A stretch of 64,000 bases of DNA from Neodontobutis hainanensis (GCA_024349245.1 JALDNG010000015.1:15500001-15564000), one strand, 5' to 3'; shown: positions 1 to 14,210, counted from the stretch's first letter. Numbers and translations are program-made. Notes: a model not told the origin generated them from the letters alone.

Positions 1-1104
1 ACATAAATATTGTCAGTCTTTGTTTCCCTGATGCACACAAATACATGTGGGGTCTCCACAGACCTCCACAGCAGGTACATTGAGGCTGTGCAGTGGAGAA
101 ACAGGTCTGTTGCAGTTAGTGTACCTGTTAATTTTTTATCTTTTTCCCCTGATCTTGTGCATTCTGCCTATGCTCTCCTTGTAAAGGATTTTCAATGAAA
201 GAATCGGCTGAAAATGTGTCTTCCTCTCTCTCCGGCTCCTCCGGGATTTGTGCTGTCTGTATCTTCCTCTGTTCCTCCTCGTCAGCCCCTCTCCCTCTAC
301 TGCGCTCCCCCTCTAGCTCTGATCTTCCTCTGATCCGCTACTGTCTCTGATACACTTCCACACCTGTTGCTGTCAGTACCATGGTGTTGGAGACAGCGGA
401 CAGCAATGCTCTGTGGCCTTTGTGGCTCTCACCTCATTGGCATGCTCTTAACTGTGGGTTGTGAAAACTGAATGTGATACTGTACACATGCGCCAAAATG
501 TGCTCTTATTTGATTTTGTTTATCTGTAATCTTGAGCTTTACCTCATGTGTGTTTGTGCAAATGCATGTGTGTGTCTTTAGAGTGGACTGGATGGTTTAC
601 TCTCTCCTAATCTCCGCCTCTTCTGCCCCTTTGCACTCTCCTCTAAACAGAGCCCAGGCCCTTAATGAAGCTGGGGGTCAGCGGCGGCGTGTGGCTAATT
701 GGCCAAATTTGCCCGGGGCTCCGGTTGCCTGTGATTGAAGTGTCCAGCAAGGGTCTCCTGTGCAGCGCCTGTACCCAGCTCTGTTCCACTTCAATAGCCA
801 AGACGCTCACTGGACCCCTGTCTGCATCTCCCTAGTGAGTAGCACCCAGGTCATTTGACTTTAACATACACTTTACACAATTCTTTCAACACTACTGTTT
901 ACATTAAAAAAACTTCCTCAGGTATTCTGCAATATCACACCTAAAATAAAATTAATAATTAGTTGACCAAGAATGTTGTGCAGAAGAGGTTGCTGACTCC
1001 AAAAAGCCTGGTTCCCATTCTAAAGACATGAAATATTGACACTAATTAAGCAATATTTAAATTAGCTTACTTTATTGGTTCACTTTGGTTGCAGGTGAAA
1101 AAAA
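1..1104. other. Non-coding DNA left of the Tc1 relic
   Basis: No gene is recognised here. Most is pyrimidine-rich, AT-leaning sequence. One block, about 651-834 on the + strand, has a strong pyrimidine tract and acceptor, an open frame and a perfect gtgagt donor; it is treated as a finding because it matches no protein I know. Confidence 0.5.
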
Positions 1105-2286
1105 TACAGTGCTAAGAAAAAGTATGTAAAACTTTTGGAATTTCATGCTTTTCTGAATAAATTTGTCTGATCTTCATCTCATCAAAAAAAATTCTTGATC
1201 TTTCATGTCTTTATTGAACACATTCATTAAACATTCAAAATGTCAGTGGAAAAAGTAAGTGAACCCTTACAATTAATAACTAGTTGACCTTTCCTTGGCA
1301 GCAATCCAGGCGCATCCTGTAGCTATGGATCAGACCTGTACATCGTTGAGGAGGAATTTTAGCCCATTCTTTCTGACAGAACTGCTTTAGCGCCGTCATT
1401 TTCTTTGCACGTCTCATGTGTGTGGCCCTCTTCAAGTCAATCCATAGCATCTCTAATGGGTTGAGGTCTGGGCTCTGACTTGGCCACTCCAAAAGGCAGA
1501 TTTTGGTTTTCTGAAGCCTTTCTGTTGTGGACTTGAGTCGGTGTTTTGGGTTGTTGTCCTGTTGCATCACCCAACTTCTACACAGTTTCAGCTGACATAC
1601 AAACATCCTAACATTATCCTGAAGAATTGTCTGATATACTTGGAATGTGTGATTGAAGCTGGCCAGGCCCTGATGCAGCAAAATAGGCCTAAATCACAAT
1701 GTTTTCTCCACCAAACTTGCTTACAGCTGGGATGATGTTTTCATGATGATATGCCATGCCCTCTCTACGCCAGAGCGCTGCGCTGTGTTTTTTCCAAATA
1801 GTTCAATCTAAGTTTCATCAGTCCACAAAACATTTTGCCGCTGTGGAGTGTCAATGTGCTCATTTGCAAACTTCAGACGTGCAGCAATGTTCTTTTTAGT
1901 AAGCAGTGGTTTCCATCGTGGTCTCCTGCGATGGATACCCTGCTTGTTCAGTGTTTTACGTATTGTAGACTCACAAACAAAGATGTTGGCAAGTTCCAAT
2001 GATGCCTTCAAATCTTTGGCTGTCATTCGGGGTGTTTCTTTACCTCATTGATGAGTCTTTGTTGTGCTCTTGGTGTTTTTTTGTCTGGGCGCCCACTTCT
2101 TGGTAGAGTAACAACTGTCCCAAAGCGTCTCCATTTGTAGATTGTTTGATTAACTGTAGACTGGTGAATTTCTAAAGTTTTAGACACATTATGTTTGTCA
2201 ATTCCCTTGACTTAGATGAAGATCAGATCACATTTAAAGACAAATTTATTCAGAAAACTGAAATTCCAAAAGGTTCACATACTGTA
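1105..2286 (-). mobile_element. Tc1/mariner-family DNA transposon, inactive copy
   Basis: The element is bounded by TA dinucleotides (1105-1106 and 2285-2286), the target duplication used by Tc1/mariner elements. The ends begin CAGT and form imperfect inverted repeats of roughly 70-80 bp, left arm from 1107 and right arm ending at 2284, sharing the core aacttttggaatttca (one mismatch). The arms differ by two indels of about 13 bases. The right arm lacks gctaagaaaaagt near its tip. The left arm lacks a block after tttgtct that the right arm keeps. Both gaps are flanked by 3-base direct repeats, as expected of slippage deletions. The interior holds a broken transposase on the minus strand. Total length, about 1.18 kb, is near that of complete fish Tc1-like elements, so the copy is nearly full length but decayed. 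Confidence 0.93.
1280..2026 (-). pseudogene. Tc1-like transposase pseudogene
   Basis: Two reading blocks on the minus strand match Tc1 transposase. The upstream block (2026-1808) carries the end of the DNA-binding helix-turn-helix region and the first catalytic aspartate in the motif LWTDET. The downstream block (1681-1280) carries the second aspartate (QQDNNPKH) and the glutamate (SPDLNPLEMLW). Exactly 34 residues lie between them, the DD34E spacing of the Tc1 branch. It is not functional. A TAG stop follows LWTDET directly (1808-1810), a TAA follows at 1721-1723, and the two blocks are in different frames, so at least one frameshift lies between them. The extreme N-terminus is not readable as one frame. 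Confidence 0.92.
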
Positions 2287-4894
2287 CATTTTTCCTCTTT
2301 CCCTCTTGCTGCAACAGTTTCATTCCCCCACTTGGTTTAGTTTTTCCTTGGCTTGCACTTCTCTTCATTTGCCACAGTGGGTTTGGGCAATTACCATGGT
2401 CCCCTATTGGCCAACAGCCGACAAAAAAACACTCGCAGCCCTTATTTCTCCCACGATGAGCCCCAAGTCCCAGCTATGTCCAAGTCCAATCACACTGTTG
2501 TGAGCTAACAGTGAGGGGTGGGGAGCCGATGGCATGGGGTGCTTCTAATTAGTTCAGCCTCTACTCTACTCGTTAAGGCAGTTCTGGCTCCTATTGTTTG
2601 GCTGTCAGTACAGACGCAGTGGGGAGAGCAGATAGGGAATATAGAGCACAGGGAACGAAGTGCAGCACCTGGGGATACACCAGCTTCAGGTTTAGCCCTG
2701 TCACCGTCCACCAACAAAAACAGTTTGTTGTGTTCACGGAAGTGGTACATTGTTGGCAAGTAAATGGTCAACACTGTGTGGAGTTGAACAACAGTGGGTC
2801 AATTATGGGTTGGCCTACAAGACCAAACCTAATTTTAGCATTAGTAAATTACAGAATTTTTCTTTTTTTTTTTTTTTTTAGGTGCTGTAAGTCATTCAGT
2901 GTTCTCCAATCAAATATTCTCCAATCACTTAAATGCTGCTCTACCTTTTATCACCATCTGTAAATACTTATTCAAGCCTTTTGCAATCCAAAGTGTCAAA
3001 ATCCAGTCGCCACGATAAGTGTAAAGGTGTGGAACATTAACGTGACATATTTGTCAACACGTCTTTGTTAAAGAGTTTCTCTGTGAAGTTTACAACTAAA
3101 CGCCTCCTCAAAGACTGAGGACTTGCTGGTTTTTCTTTGCACCACTTGTCCATCTGTGAAGGGCTTAGCTCGACAGACGACTGTTTTTCTCAGTCATCTT
3201 CTCTGTAATCAGCTGTTTACTTCTGGTCATAGCTCTTGTAGTAATCACATTTCCCCCAGTACAGCATGCCTGCCAGCTTGCCCGCTGGTGTTAAAGATAA
3301 ACAAAATATGGCTCGTTTAAAGTCTAGCCTACCCCAGGTGGTTGTTCTGGGTTGTTCTGTGCTATATTAATAAAAGACTTTGGAGGAGAAATGCATTTAC
3401 TCAAAGTATTTAAGCAGCACTTGTGACCCAAACACAGCATGGTAAAAATGTTCTTATTTTTGCTCAGTGTTGTCTTTGTTCTTCTCCAGCTTCATAGAAA
3501 ATGCTGTAAATGGCATGTTAATTACGTGCTTTTGGGTATCCACAAGGATTAGGAGGTGTCAGTCATCTCTCCTCTGTGGCTTTGCCTTGGCACAACCCGG
3601 GAGCAAAGCAGTACCCAGAGATAAATGAATTAGAGTAAACTTGAGTAAGAAGCTGTCTTGTTTCCTGTTGTTCTTTCATGCATCAGTAAGGTTAAGGTCT
3701 TTTACTTTTGTTTTTTCTCTTCATACAAAGCTGACCTTTTTATCTGCCATTTTACTTTGAGATACTTCACTACCCCAAGACTTTAATGAAAGCTTCTGCG
3801 TTTCTGTTCCTGTGTGAAATGCTTATTTAGTGTGCTTTTTTAAATGTGCTACTTTTGAAGGGCAAACCCAAAGTAAGTAAACAGAACCCGATAATGAATA
3901 CTAATACTGTACTGTTGATACATATTATCTGAAAGGAAAAAGTTCACAGAAATGATGGTTTTTAAAGGAGCACTTCTGTTGTTTGGTAAATTACTGATGG
4001 CGACACAATGAACTGTGGCACTTTTGAAGTTGGTTCAGGTTAATCAAGTGAGGAAAAGCTGTCAGACATCAAAAGTATTTTTTGAGATATTCAAACAAGT
4101 CAGAATTTAACTATGCATCCACAGAGATTAAAGAGAATAATTAATTTGTCACACTAAATCCAAATGAACAAGAAGTCATCACAGTGTTATGTTAAATGAC
4201 AGAGGGTCATGGTAACTACAGGCTTTTATTGGAGAAAGGGGAAAATATATAAAGAGGTTAAAGTCTCTTGTATGAAAATATCTTGTATTTTTCTTTGGCA
4301 CAAGGACTTAAATCAACCTTTTGTGTTTAGTTTTCTTAGATTTAAGAAATGTATCATTACATGTACATTGCAAGGCTGGGAAAGCATAGATGTAGAAGTA
4401 GTTTTGTACTTCCGGTATTAGAACCACTTTAAAAGGTTATTTGTTTTTTGACATACTTTACTATATATGACTTGGAATTTTGTAAAATCAAGGCCAACTA
4501 AAATCATCACTAATTTATTTGTCCATATAATTCCAGTTAGATTGAAAACCTCTGCCATCAACCATCACTCATTTCTTTGTTTTTGTTGAGTGATAATCCC
4601 ACACTACACTCCTTCAGTGAGGAGTAGTTAAAGTAGTCTTGTTATTTCTAGTATGGACAGGTCATAGCTTCACGTCTCCACTCGTATTACTCTTGATGTT
4701 ATCTTATTACTCAGACGCTGAGTCTTGGTTTCGTCTGGTCTTGGTCTTAACTGGATCTTGTTTAGGTTTGGTCTAATATAAACTTGCCTTAATTGCTCTT
4801 TGCCCCTTTCCCCTTCCTGTCAGATAAACTTAATCAGCACAAATTAGCACAGAAAAGTACAGACACAAGGTCTTGACCACCTACTTTTGTTAGG

Positions 4895-4895
<1 letters not shown>

Positions 4896-4929
<34 letters not shown>
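4896..4929. repeat. Poly-T homopolymer, 34 bases
   Basis: Uninterrupted run of T. No target-site duplication or retroelement body was recognised next to it, so it could be the tail of an old minus-strand retrocopy or simple slippage. Confidence 0.95.
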
Positions 4930-6899
4930 CATTGTACATTTACATCCTTGTGCTACCAAAAATACCTTCCTCCTGACTCACTGCTCACCCCATCCCCTCC
5001 CACATCCTCCCAGCTCTAACACAGAATGCAGCCCTCCAGTTTTCCATCGCCCCCTGTGAATATCCAAGCTGTCGAGGCTGACTGAGCTGAACATTTCCTT
5101 GCCAGGGCACAGTTTGAACAGATCCGGCCTCCGGGCCACATATATTGCTCTACTCAAGCCCCTGCAAACAAGGCCTGCCCCGCGCAACTGTCATCTAAAT
5201 GCTAAAGCGCCTTGGATCACCAGGCTACAATCCTTTTTGTGCTGATTTTTTTTTAACTGCTTGTCCTCTTGGAGCATGGTAACTGTTTGCAGAACATGAG
5301 TTGATGTTTGAGCTGCTTGTGTGATTACGTTTGCACACATTAATCAAAAAAACAGGTGTATTTGTAACTCAACAAGGCAGAAATCCCATATATGGATACC
5401 ACAGATGCATTCAATTTTTTTTCTCCTCCTGAAGAATTACCCAAGAAATAAGCCCAAACACTGAGCAGCAGAGTGTTGTAATGGTTCGCTCAGATGATGC
5501 TAGAAGACCTGTCTGCTGATTTAGTCACCAATCTGGAGAGGGGTGAAGAATGTGGCAGTCAAGCTTTATAAGAACATAAGCTAAACAGCCAGGCCCACTT
5601 TAAGAGGAGGCATGTTGACAGACAAATTCCAAACAGGCCTCTCAAACTGTTTCTTGTCAAATCCACAGACATACAAATCTCCACAATGATCTGCCAAGTT
5701 TCTGCAGGATTCAGTGGAGCACAGATAGGCAAAATTTCACACCACTACCCCGAGCCCCCGCTCTTCATTCCTCGACGATATGCCGCTTGGCAGCTGAAGA
5801 TGATGAGAAACATCTGTGAGAGTCTGTTTTATGTGAGGATGCTATAAAACACCAGATCAAGAATTGGTTCAAAAATATATTGTAATAAAAATAATAACGA
5901 TGAACACCTCTCACATGGGAGAACAGAAATGAATTATCCTCACATGTATCCCACAAATGAATATTACATGGATAGACAACATGCTCACTGTGTTAGTAGT
6001 TAAAGGCTCCAGGGCTGATGTTTTACAAATGATTGTGCGGCTCTGTTGGCAGATAATGAGTAGGAGCGAGTGGGATAAGAGGAGATGATAATGCATTTCC
6101 TTTGTGGATAAATGACTTCCTGTGGATAGCAAAGAGGAAGTAAAGGAACCTCCTACTAGCTTCAATTTTCTATTTTTACTCAGCTATGTTTGCTTTAAGA
6201 GTGTTGTGTTTACATGCTGACTGGGATATTGTCAAGCACAAAAATCCAGATGGATGTTCTTTGCAGCTGCCAGAGATATGCATTGGTAAGAGTCACTGAA
6301 GTCTCTTTTATTTGGGTGTGCTGAGCAATATAAATAATGAAATGAGGCCAGTAATTGGTGGTTCTTGGTAATTAGGGCCAAGCTGTCAGCTAGCGAAGTA
6401 GCATGAGTCTGACGGCGCAGCAGCTAGGGCAGTAATTACTATTATCTATGGGAGTTGTTGACACAACAATAATCCCATTCTTTACCAGGATAGGAGGGCT
6501 TGTGTTGACTGTCCCTGTTTTTACCCACAAAAATTCCAATGACATAAATCTCAAAGTATTTGTTTTTATGTTCATCAAGTGGTAAACATTAAGGCTTTGC
6601 CATTAACAGATTAAGTCCCCCTCGCCCTGGAGTTTTCTGCTCGGTGACCATGTGAAGAGCTTGGCCATATTTTCATTAGTCAAACAGTTTGACTTTTTCC
6701 CTCCGAGCAGTGTGACACCCAACCATAAACAGCATTATCAACCATCTCAGCAGGTTTTCTAATACCTCTGTAAGCCTGTCATTTCATTCATGGATACCAG
6801 TGGGGTTATACTGGGCCTGGAGCATATCTGCCCGTCTGTCTCTACTCCTCAATGTGAGAGATTGGATTCCCCCAACCCTCCTTCTGCTCAGCCCTGCCC

Positions 6900-6952
6900 C
6901 ACACACAGACACACAGACACACACACAGACACACAGACACACACACACACAT
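6900..6952. repeat. Compound CA / CACAGA microsatellite
   Basis: Alternating cacaga and cacaca units for about 53 bases, ending at ataagcccc. The interruptions suggest an older, less mutable repeat than the pure tracts elsewhere in the window. Confidence 0.95.
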
Positions 6953-7645
6953 AAGCCCCATGTTCAAGTCTGTGTTTAGCCATTTCTTACTGAATCCCTA
7001 TAGTCTCTCTTTTCAGATAATATACAGGATTGAAAATATCATTATATTCCTAATTGTCGATAATGACATTCTTGCTAAATTCTTCTCCACTATCTACAAG
7101 CTCAGCATTTGCCCCATGAGAGAAGGGAAATGAAGGGCTGCAAAGGAGTGTGCCCAGGTGATATTCGCTCATTCTCCAACCATGCAAAGTATTAAAGTAG
7201 CTGCAGACTTTATGCAACAAAGTGTGCAGTTTGATGATTGTAGGGAATGTCAAGGTGAATTGGAAAGGGTTGCTCAGTGTTTTTGAACCTGTATAGAGGC
7301 ACACAACAGGCAAATTACATTGGTGCTGAATTAAACAGGTGATACGTCATTGCTTGAGGCATGATGGACATTCAAAAGCATTGCAAGGCAGAGAAAATGT
7401 CTTTTTAAGTAGGCTATTCATGGTGAAGATATTATTCATTTGATTATAATAAAAGATCCATTACAGTGTGAGCGAATAGCATTGGGAGGTGAGGTCGACA
7501 GAGTACAGCTCAATGTAATAAAAGTGCGTTAGCTGTAAATGAGCTACGGAAAAGAGCAGGTTCCTGTAGATATGTTTTCTTTGTAGGGGTGCTCCGATTT
7601 GTTGATACGCTTCTTGTGAGTAATAAAGAAATACATCTGTTTTTA

Positions 7646-8060
7646 TTGTGCCTTGGCGACAGAGTTATGTTTAGAGCGAGTATAAAGAGCTAGAACACGG
7701 CGTAAAATGATATTATGGCCCATTAGGTGGCGGCCCGAGCTAAGCGTTGCTAGCGGTAACCGTGGACAGGGGGTAATGGGGCCGTGGCGTATTGTCTGTG
7801 ATCTGCTTTTTCACTTTTCTCTGATTGAATCGTCTATATCACTGGTGCTCCATCTCCTGGGGAACCGGAGGAGACGAGGTGATTTTGGCTGAAGACATCA
7901 TTCTGTCAAATGTGGGAGATAAGAGAAGGGGCCGGGTGTGGCGGAGGCAGTGTGTTCTCAATATAAAGGAAAGGTAACACTGCGGTCACACAGAAGTTGC
8001 GGCTAGATTGGGATGTGGATAGATCTGCTTCCCACTCACCTATATCTGTGCGTATGAGCT
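7646..8060 (+). promoter_or_regulatory. CpG-retaining block with TATA-like motif, candidate regulatory element
   Basis: By eye, about 13 CpG dinucleotides fall within roughly 210 bases (7671-7880), with several more up to 8060, while the flanks have almost none. A tataaag motif sits at about 7681. A donor-like gacgag|gtgatt follows at about 7878. This would suit a CpG-rich promoter with a short first exon or a hypomethylated enhancer. It is inference only: no transcript or conservation data were available, and the strand is given by the TATA-like motif. Confidence 0.2.
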
Positions 8061-8197
8061 TTTTGGTGTTTACTGCTTTTTTGAACTTACTGCTTTCTTT
8101 ATCCCCTGACATTGTCTCTTCCTGGTTTTACAACTTTTTTCACTAGTTTATTTACAACAACTGCAATACATTTGTTTATGTTAATTTTAATTTATGT

Positions 8198-8323
8198 TTT
8201 TTTTTTTTTTTTATCTCATTACTTATTTTAAGTTTATTCTTTGTAACAACGTTTGCGTCATTTCTGTAAAGCACATTGAGTTACTTTGGTACAAAATGTG
8301 CTCTATAAATACACTTTCTTTTC
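8198..8323 (+). repeat. Fragment resembling the 3' tail of a fish interspersed retroelement
   Basis: A poly-T stretch is followed by tgtaaagcacattgagttac and then tgtgctctataaatac. This closely resembles the AAGCACTTTGAGTT...GTGCTATATAAATAAA tail found at the 3' ends of many fish LINE/SINE copies. The resemblance is from memory; no family is assigned and no body of the element is recognisable. Confidence 0.45.
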
Positions 8324-11300
8324 TTCTTCGGTCAAATCACTGGTGAGGACAATTCAAAGTGGTCAGGCTCATATTAAACACTATTCACTCTGGTAGAACC
8401 TTAAATGCCTGGCTCCCCTGGGGACAGTTTTATCTGGAAATATTGTAAGAAGTCTGGAGTACTAACTAATAGCATGTATCGTAGTCTCATGGGTCCTAGT
8501 CTATAAGCTGTGCTTCACCTTGTCAACCTTCACCCGTCTAGCTGCATGTTGAATAGGCAAGTTATTGTGTGCAGCAGCATAGTTTATCTGCTCTCCTGCA
8601 CAGCCAGCATGGGGGCTCAGGAAGTAATCTGAACCAAGCAGGCAAAGAATGTCAGGCATCCTGAATGGAACCAGATGTGTGTTTTTGTTCGCTCCAGCTC
8701 ACAACACTGCGCACTATGAATTGTTACAGACTCAGGCGTATATGATGGTGCCCATGGGCGCATACTAACGCATAGACACAATCAAAAAAGCCTTCCGAGA
8801 AGTCTGGCTTTCATAACATGGACAGATGATATGATAAGAAAATAGGAGAAGCCAGAGATGGCAACTAGAGGCTTGTTTATGCTGTTGCCTGCCCTCCAAC
8901 CCTTGTACAGATTACTGCCCAGATTGTGTGATTTTAAATACTTATATATATAGAGAGATATATTTTTTTTCCTTGAGCGTTATCATCTTCAAATGATTCT
9001 GAATAATGTTTGACTAAAAAGAGGATATGAATCAGCTGAGATGGTAGTGAAGCTCCAGTTTAAAATTTACTTTGAAGTCCTTCAGGGAGACCATATTCTC
9101 AGAAGAAGGGTCTGATTCTTGACTAAGGTATTTTTTTTTATAACCAAAGAAATGGATTTAATTAAAAGTAGCTTTGAAACTGAATCTCTAAAGAAGGGAA
9201 AAAGTCTTGATATTTTTCAGAAATTTTAAAAATTGACCTTTGTACCGTACTAAGATAAAGAAAGGGGAAAGGGAAATGGCAGATTACCAAATGGACTATT
9301 CTTGGCAGAAGATATTTAATTTATTAGCGTTACTTATACATAGTTATTATGAGATAAAAAAGATTTAATTGTAAAAAGATTATGCCACTCATGGGGCTTA
9401 AGCACATTTAGAAATTTAGAATTATACCTGTTCAACAAGATTTCAATTACTAAAAACATGTAATAAAGTAAAATATGCGCAATCTCAAGATGTTAAAATC
9501 TTGGAACAAGCCACATTGCGTAAGTGTTGACCCTTATGGCCATGACTAAGTATTTTGAGTTTTTCCAGTCAGCCCAAGACTTGTTTCTCCTACTTAGCTT
9601 TGCTTCAAAGGAAGTGGTGTTCATTGGCTATGGCTTTGCTGGCTGGAATGTGTCAGTGTTGCCTGAACATGTAGGCCCATATCAGCCATCACAACAGGAA
9701 ATGACCAGCCTTTTGCTTTGAAGTCCCAGTGGAGGTTTTCATTATTTCAGCTATCTCTGGAGACACTAGACGACAGACTTGCCTCCCTCCTTATGCGGCT
9801 CATGCCCTTCGATGCTCTCCACTCCGAGCAGTGCCACCCAATGCCTGTTAGAATGCAGGACAAGCATCTATTAGCATAGAAAAAGGGCGCTGGTTACCAG
9901 AGGGCACAAACCCCTCCACTACCCCCCACTTTACATACTACACTTGCCTAAAAAGGCTGAGAGGGCATGTGTAATTGCATTTTCGTCTTCCTGCCCTGAA
10001 ACTCAATGCAAGTTATGGAGAAATTTGAAAATTTTAGAATTCTAGCCCATCCTTCCACTCCCTATTTTTGTTGTTTACGCTTGCCTTGCTGCTCACCTTC
10101 GCCCTCTTAGACTTCCAATTCTACTCTTAATGCTTCTAGCATGTGGACACGTGTGGCTGGTTGATATAAAATTAATTGGATCGCAGCATTGAACTGTTAG
10201 CCCCCTTGTGGTGCACTGCTGTTGGAGGTACAATTGGCACAACTCGCGAGAACTTGCTGTTGCTCTTCTGCTAGTTTTTACCAATCTGGCAGCTGATATT
10301 TTCTGCTGTGTAAATCAACACTCCAGTACCCTCACTCGTATACAAATAATAGCTGCATGTTCTCCAGTGCTTCATACAATATACATGTCAAACTTGGAGA
10401 GCACAGAGGCAGATGTGTTGTGTATCTGCCAGGGGGGCGCATGCCAAATCAGCATGCCTCTGTTGGGTGTGGTTTAAATCTGGGCTAGGAAATCCCCAGT
10501 CGAGGTTATTACAAGCAGTAATGCTAATGAAGCTTTTGCTCCAGTAATGGCATTACCGAATGAAAATGCTAACCCACATGCTCTAATTGAGTATCACAAT
10601 TACAATGACAAAATCCTAATAACCACAGCAAATGTCTAGTGTGGGAACATTAGGCCAATCTTGTCTTATAAGTATTCAAGTGTGAAACGTTGTGAAAAAC
10701 AAAACAGAGACTAGCTTTTCTGGCCTTTAGTGTTAAATGGATTAAAAAAGAGTCAGTAATTGAAGTTTAGTTTGCAGCCAACACTTTGTAGCTATTACAT
10801 TGAATGTACTGACAGTAAACTTCAAATTTACAAGTCTATTTCCGTGTTGCTTCCTTTCATCTCTGTTGACGTTAATTAAATAAAGGTTTCCACTTTGCCC
10901 AAATTACTTAAATGAATTATTCGAAAACACTTCCTGCAATCAGTCCAAAAGATAAACTATAGATGGGCCATGCTCTCAAAAGCTCCAGTAATCAATAAGC
11001 AGACAATTTTTGGTTAGGACTCCAGAATGATCTGTGTTTCGATCTCATTTAGCCCATCTTGTCTGTGAGAAAAGCCTGTCTGGTGTTATAAATGCTTTGT
11101 CTGGGAAAAGGTTGCTGTTGTTTCCCTGTCTTCTCAGTGTGATCAGTGCTGTGTGGTTGTGGCTTTTTGACTTCTCTCTCCGGCCTTGTCGCTCTGTCTC
11201 ACTGGCTGGCTTGGTCTGATTTATGACAGTCTGGAACTAATGGTACAGAACCAGGAATTGTGTCCATGGTGTTGTGACTGGACCTGTGTCGGCTCATTGG

Positions 11301-13294
11301 CTTTTCACTTTCTTTCCCCCTCCTGCTCGCTCCCTATGGACGAGGTGCGTGTCAGAGTGGGATGGCCGCTGAGCTACTTGGCTGTTGTTCAGCGTAGCGG
11401 CTCTCCAACTCATTCGTCTTCACCCTGCGCTCTGTACGCTGGAGCAACCAGACTGGACTGTGGCAGGGGAGCTGACTCACCTTCAGACAAGGCCACAAGA
11501 CCTGACCTCACCTTTTCATCCCTTTTTCTCCCTGATATCCCCCTCAGTTCTCTGCACACAAATATCCCAATTTTTGCTTAACTCTACCCCAGTGTGTCAT
11601 CACGGAAGGCCAGGCTGCGAGGCAGGCAGGGGGCCTTGTATGTGGAACTGTGTTAATTAGCACTGGAGCCTTGAGACTGAAAGACCACGTTATCTACCAC
11701 TATAGCCCCCCTCCTCACAACCCCCTCCATCTCTCATATCTCATGCTTTTTCTTCTACTCTCTCTCGCCATGTCTCAGGAGGTTGTTTCCATCATGAAGC
11801 CTGCGTCGCCAGGTTTGTGAAGGATGTCGCTGCCAGCTGTCTTTTTCATGGACGACTGCCAACCTCTCCCCATATCTTCCGGTCTGCTGTCATTTTCTCA
11901 TTTATTCCCATTTCTCTTCCTTATTTCCCACCTCCTGCCGTTTATCTGTTAATGAACTTTGTGTGTCGAGCCGGTCTTTGTTTTTCTGCCTTGTCATCGG
12001 CAAAGCATTTTTTAGTTGACCACAGGGTGTTATTCAGCAGAGGCACGGCAGTACCAAGGTCGGCCATAGAGCAGAGAGCACACAGGTCGGTAGACAGTCT
12101 GTTTCTGGTGCACCATGCCAACTCTGCAATCTGTGAGCACTGTGTTAAGTGCTAAATAGTTACTCCATTTCCCTTTTGGCTTAGTGGCATTTGCCTTCTT
12201 GACAAGCTTCATAAAGGTTAGACGATTGGTGTTCTTAAACAGTTCTTAATCTTCATTGATTACTAGTTTTTGCATGGCCACGCCCTGCTCCCTAGTAAAC
12301 ACTTTTGGCATCCATCCTGAAGCATTTACCTTTTGTTTTAGGGTACTTTGGTCTTTTTTGGTCTTGACTTTAAACTTTTGTTCGATCCAAAACAGATACC
12401 AAAGGGATACAAAAGGTGAATAAAGACCTGCATTCAAAGTCGATTCTGGGATTGAAGAAAGATTATAATAACTTTTATTTAGTGTCAACCAAATCAATGT
12501 GTTAATTTTCTAAAATTGTCATCTTTAAGGCTACTTCAAACACTAAAAACTGACTCAGAGAAATGGGTATTTACAAACCAATAAGGTGCTAAAGGACACT
12601 TGCAAAGCTAATAATGATTGTTGACACCAATATAAGTCTTGGTGGAGCTTAAATGTTTTCAAATTCAAATGGAAGTGGACAAAGTAACACAACAATGAAC
12701 CTTAGTTAGTTTTCACTTTCAGGTGAGAAAATACATTGAGTTAGAAGTGCATATTTGTGCATATGTCCAAGCTATTTAAGTCAAATGATGAAAGAATATT
12801 TAGGATTTAGTGCATGCACATGTCTGTTGTACTTTATTTAAGTTGGAGGAGAATCTTGTGCGTTTTGAAAGTTGTGTGTAGGGCTTCATGTTCACATGTG
12901 TGTGTGAACATTAAACCCATTTGTTTGAGTGTATGTCTGTGTTATAGTTGCTAAGTTGCTCTGCCTCCTCCAGTGTGCAGCTGCTGTTAAGCTGTCCTGC
13001 ACTTTATTTGACCCCGGCTTGCCGTGAGTTGTCAGAGCAAGCCAAGTATAAAACATGTGTATGCCAAAAAGAAAAGACACCAAATCCCTCTTCTTGTGGA
13101 AATCAAACAGTTTTTGCTACACACACCATATGTAGTATGTAGTTAGTGAGTCAGTCTCCTCACACCACCGCTCCAGAGAATTGTGGTTTCATCGTTTAAA
13201 CTCACTTGGCCTTTGATTATATCAATTAATCTGCTCTGTCTGTGCCTCATGAAGGACAAACTGGGCAAGGCTAATTGTGCCTTCAAACTGTTTC
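8324..13294. other. Non-coding DNA, no gene recognised
   Basis: Stop-rich, mainly AT-rich sequence. The stretch 10500-10640 contains many TAAT cores and little low-complexity sequence and could be a conserved element. The stretch 11000-11960 is pyrimidine-rich with chance open frames. I support no gene here. Confidence 0.5.
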
Positions 13295-13317
13295 TTTTTT
13301 TTTTTTTTTTTTTTTTT
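13295..13317. repeat. Poly-T homopolymer, 23 bases
   Basis: Uninterrupted T run following cttcaaactgtttc. No retroelement body was recognised beside it. Confidence 0.93.
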
Positions 13318-14210
13318 AAACATGTCATTAAGCCACTGTTAAACTAATGGGGGTTTCCATCGTTTCTTTCTCTGTGCTTTTTTTCATGTGTTTGTTTAGT
13401 TTGATTTCTCCAAAATAACCCTCCCATTGTTATGTGGCCAATCGAGGATTAGATTTTTAAGCATCTTCTCATTGAAGAACTACTTTGATAGCCTTGTTAG
13501 AGTGAGCTGAATCCACCCTCAAGGGATTTAGGACCGCTTTTGCACACTGAAGCGTTTCAGTGCCGTGCAGAGCTGTGATAGTGCCTTCTCACTCAGAATA
13601 TAGAGGAATGGGGGCAGCACAGGCGGGAGCAAGCATCTCTGATCTTCTGCCTCTCACAGAACCATCTGTCTGCTGCTGGCCCAACATTCTGCGCTGCTGA
13701 GTATTAGCACTTACAAATATATACATTTCTCACATAGAGCTTTAGAGAGAAGTCATTGCCCTCGCAGGGTTGCACTCGCCAGGAGATGAGAAGCACGAGC
13801 AGATTGGAGCTGAGCAGAACTGGCTGTGGGAGCGATGCTGGGTGGAAATGAGAGAACGGTGCACACAATTGCATGGATAATGGAATCGCCAAGGATTGGC
13901 TGTTTTATCACTGTTTGTAATGTATCCCAGACTGGTTAATAGAATATGTTTGTTTCCAGGAGTCTGGTATCACAGTAAGCAACATTAAGTCTGAAAACGG
14001 CCTGCTCTTCCTTTCTTTCTTTAGTTCTGCACTGGAAAGAGGAAATGGTTTAACCTACTAAATTATTATATAATTATTTTATTCTGTAGGTAACATACCA
14101 TATTATGTTTATCCCCTTTCAGAGTTAAGTTAAATCAAGAGACAAGCTAAAAGTACAGCTTAATGTTAAGACAACTTAATTATAAGAAAAAATGTTATAC
14201 AAGGCATGAT

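Larger units (their letters stand above)
2287..7645. other. Non-coding DNA, no gene recognised
   Basis: AT-rich sequence with many stops in all frames. Apart from a T homopolymer near 2861-2879, the longer poly-T at 4896 and the CA-rich repeat at 6900, I see nothing I can name. The block 4961-5210 is more GC-balanced and contains an open minus-strand stretch ending at a gtgagt donor-like site, but its acceptor is weak and it matches no known protein. Confidence 0.5.
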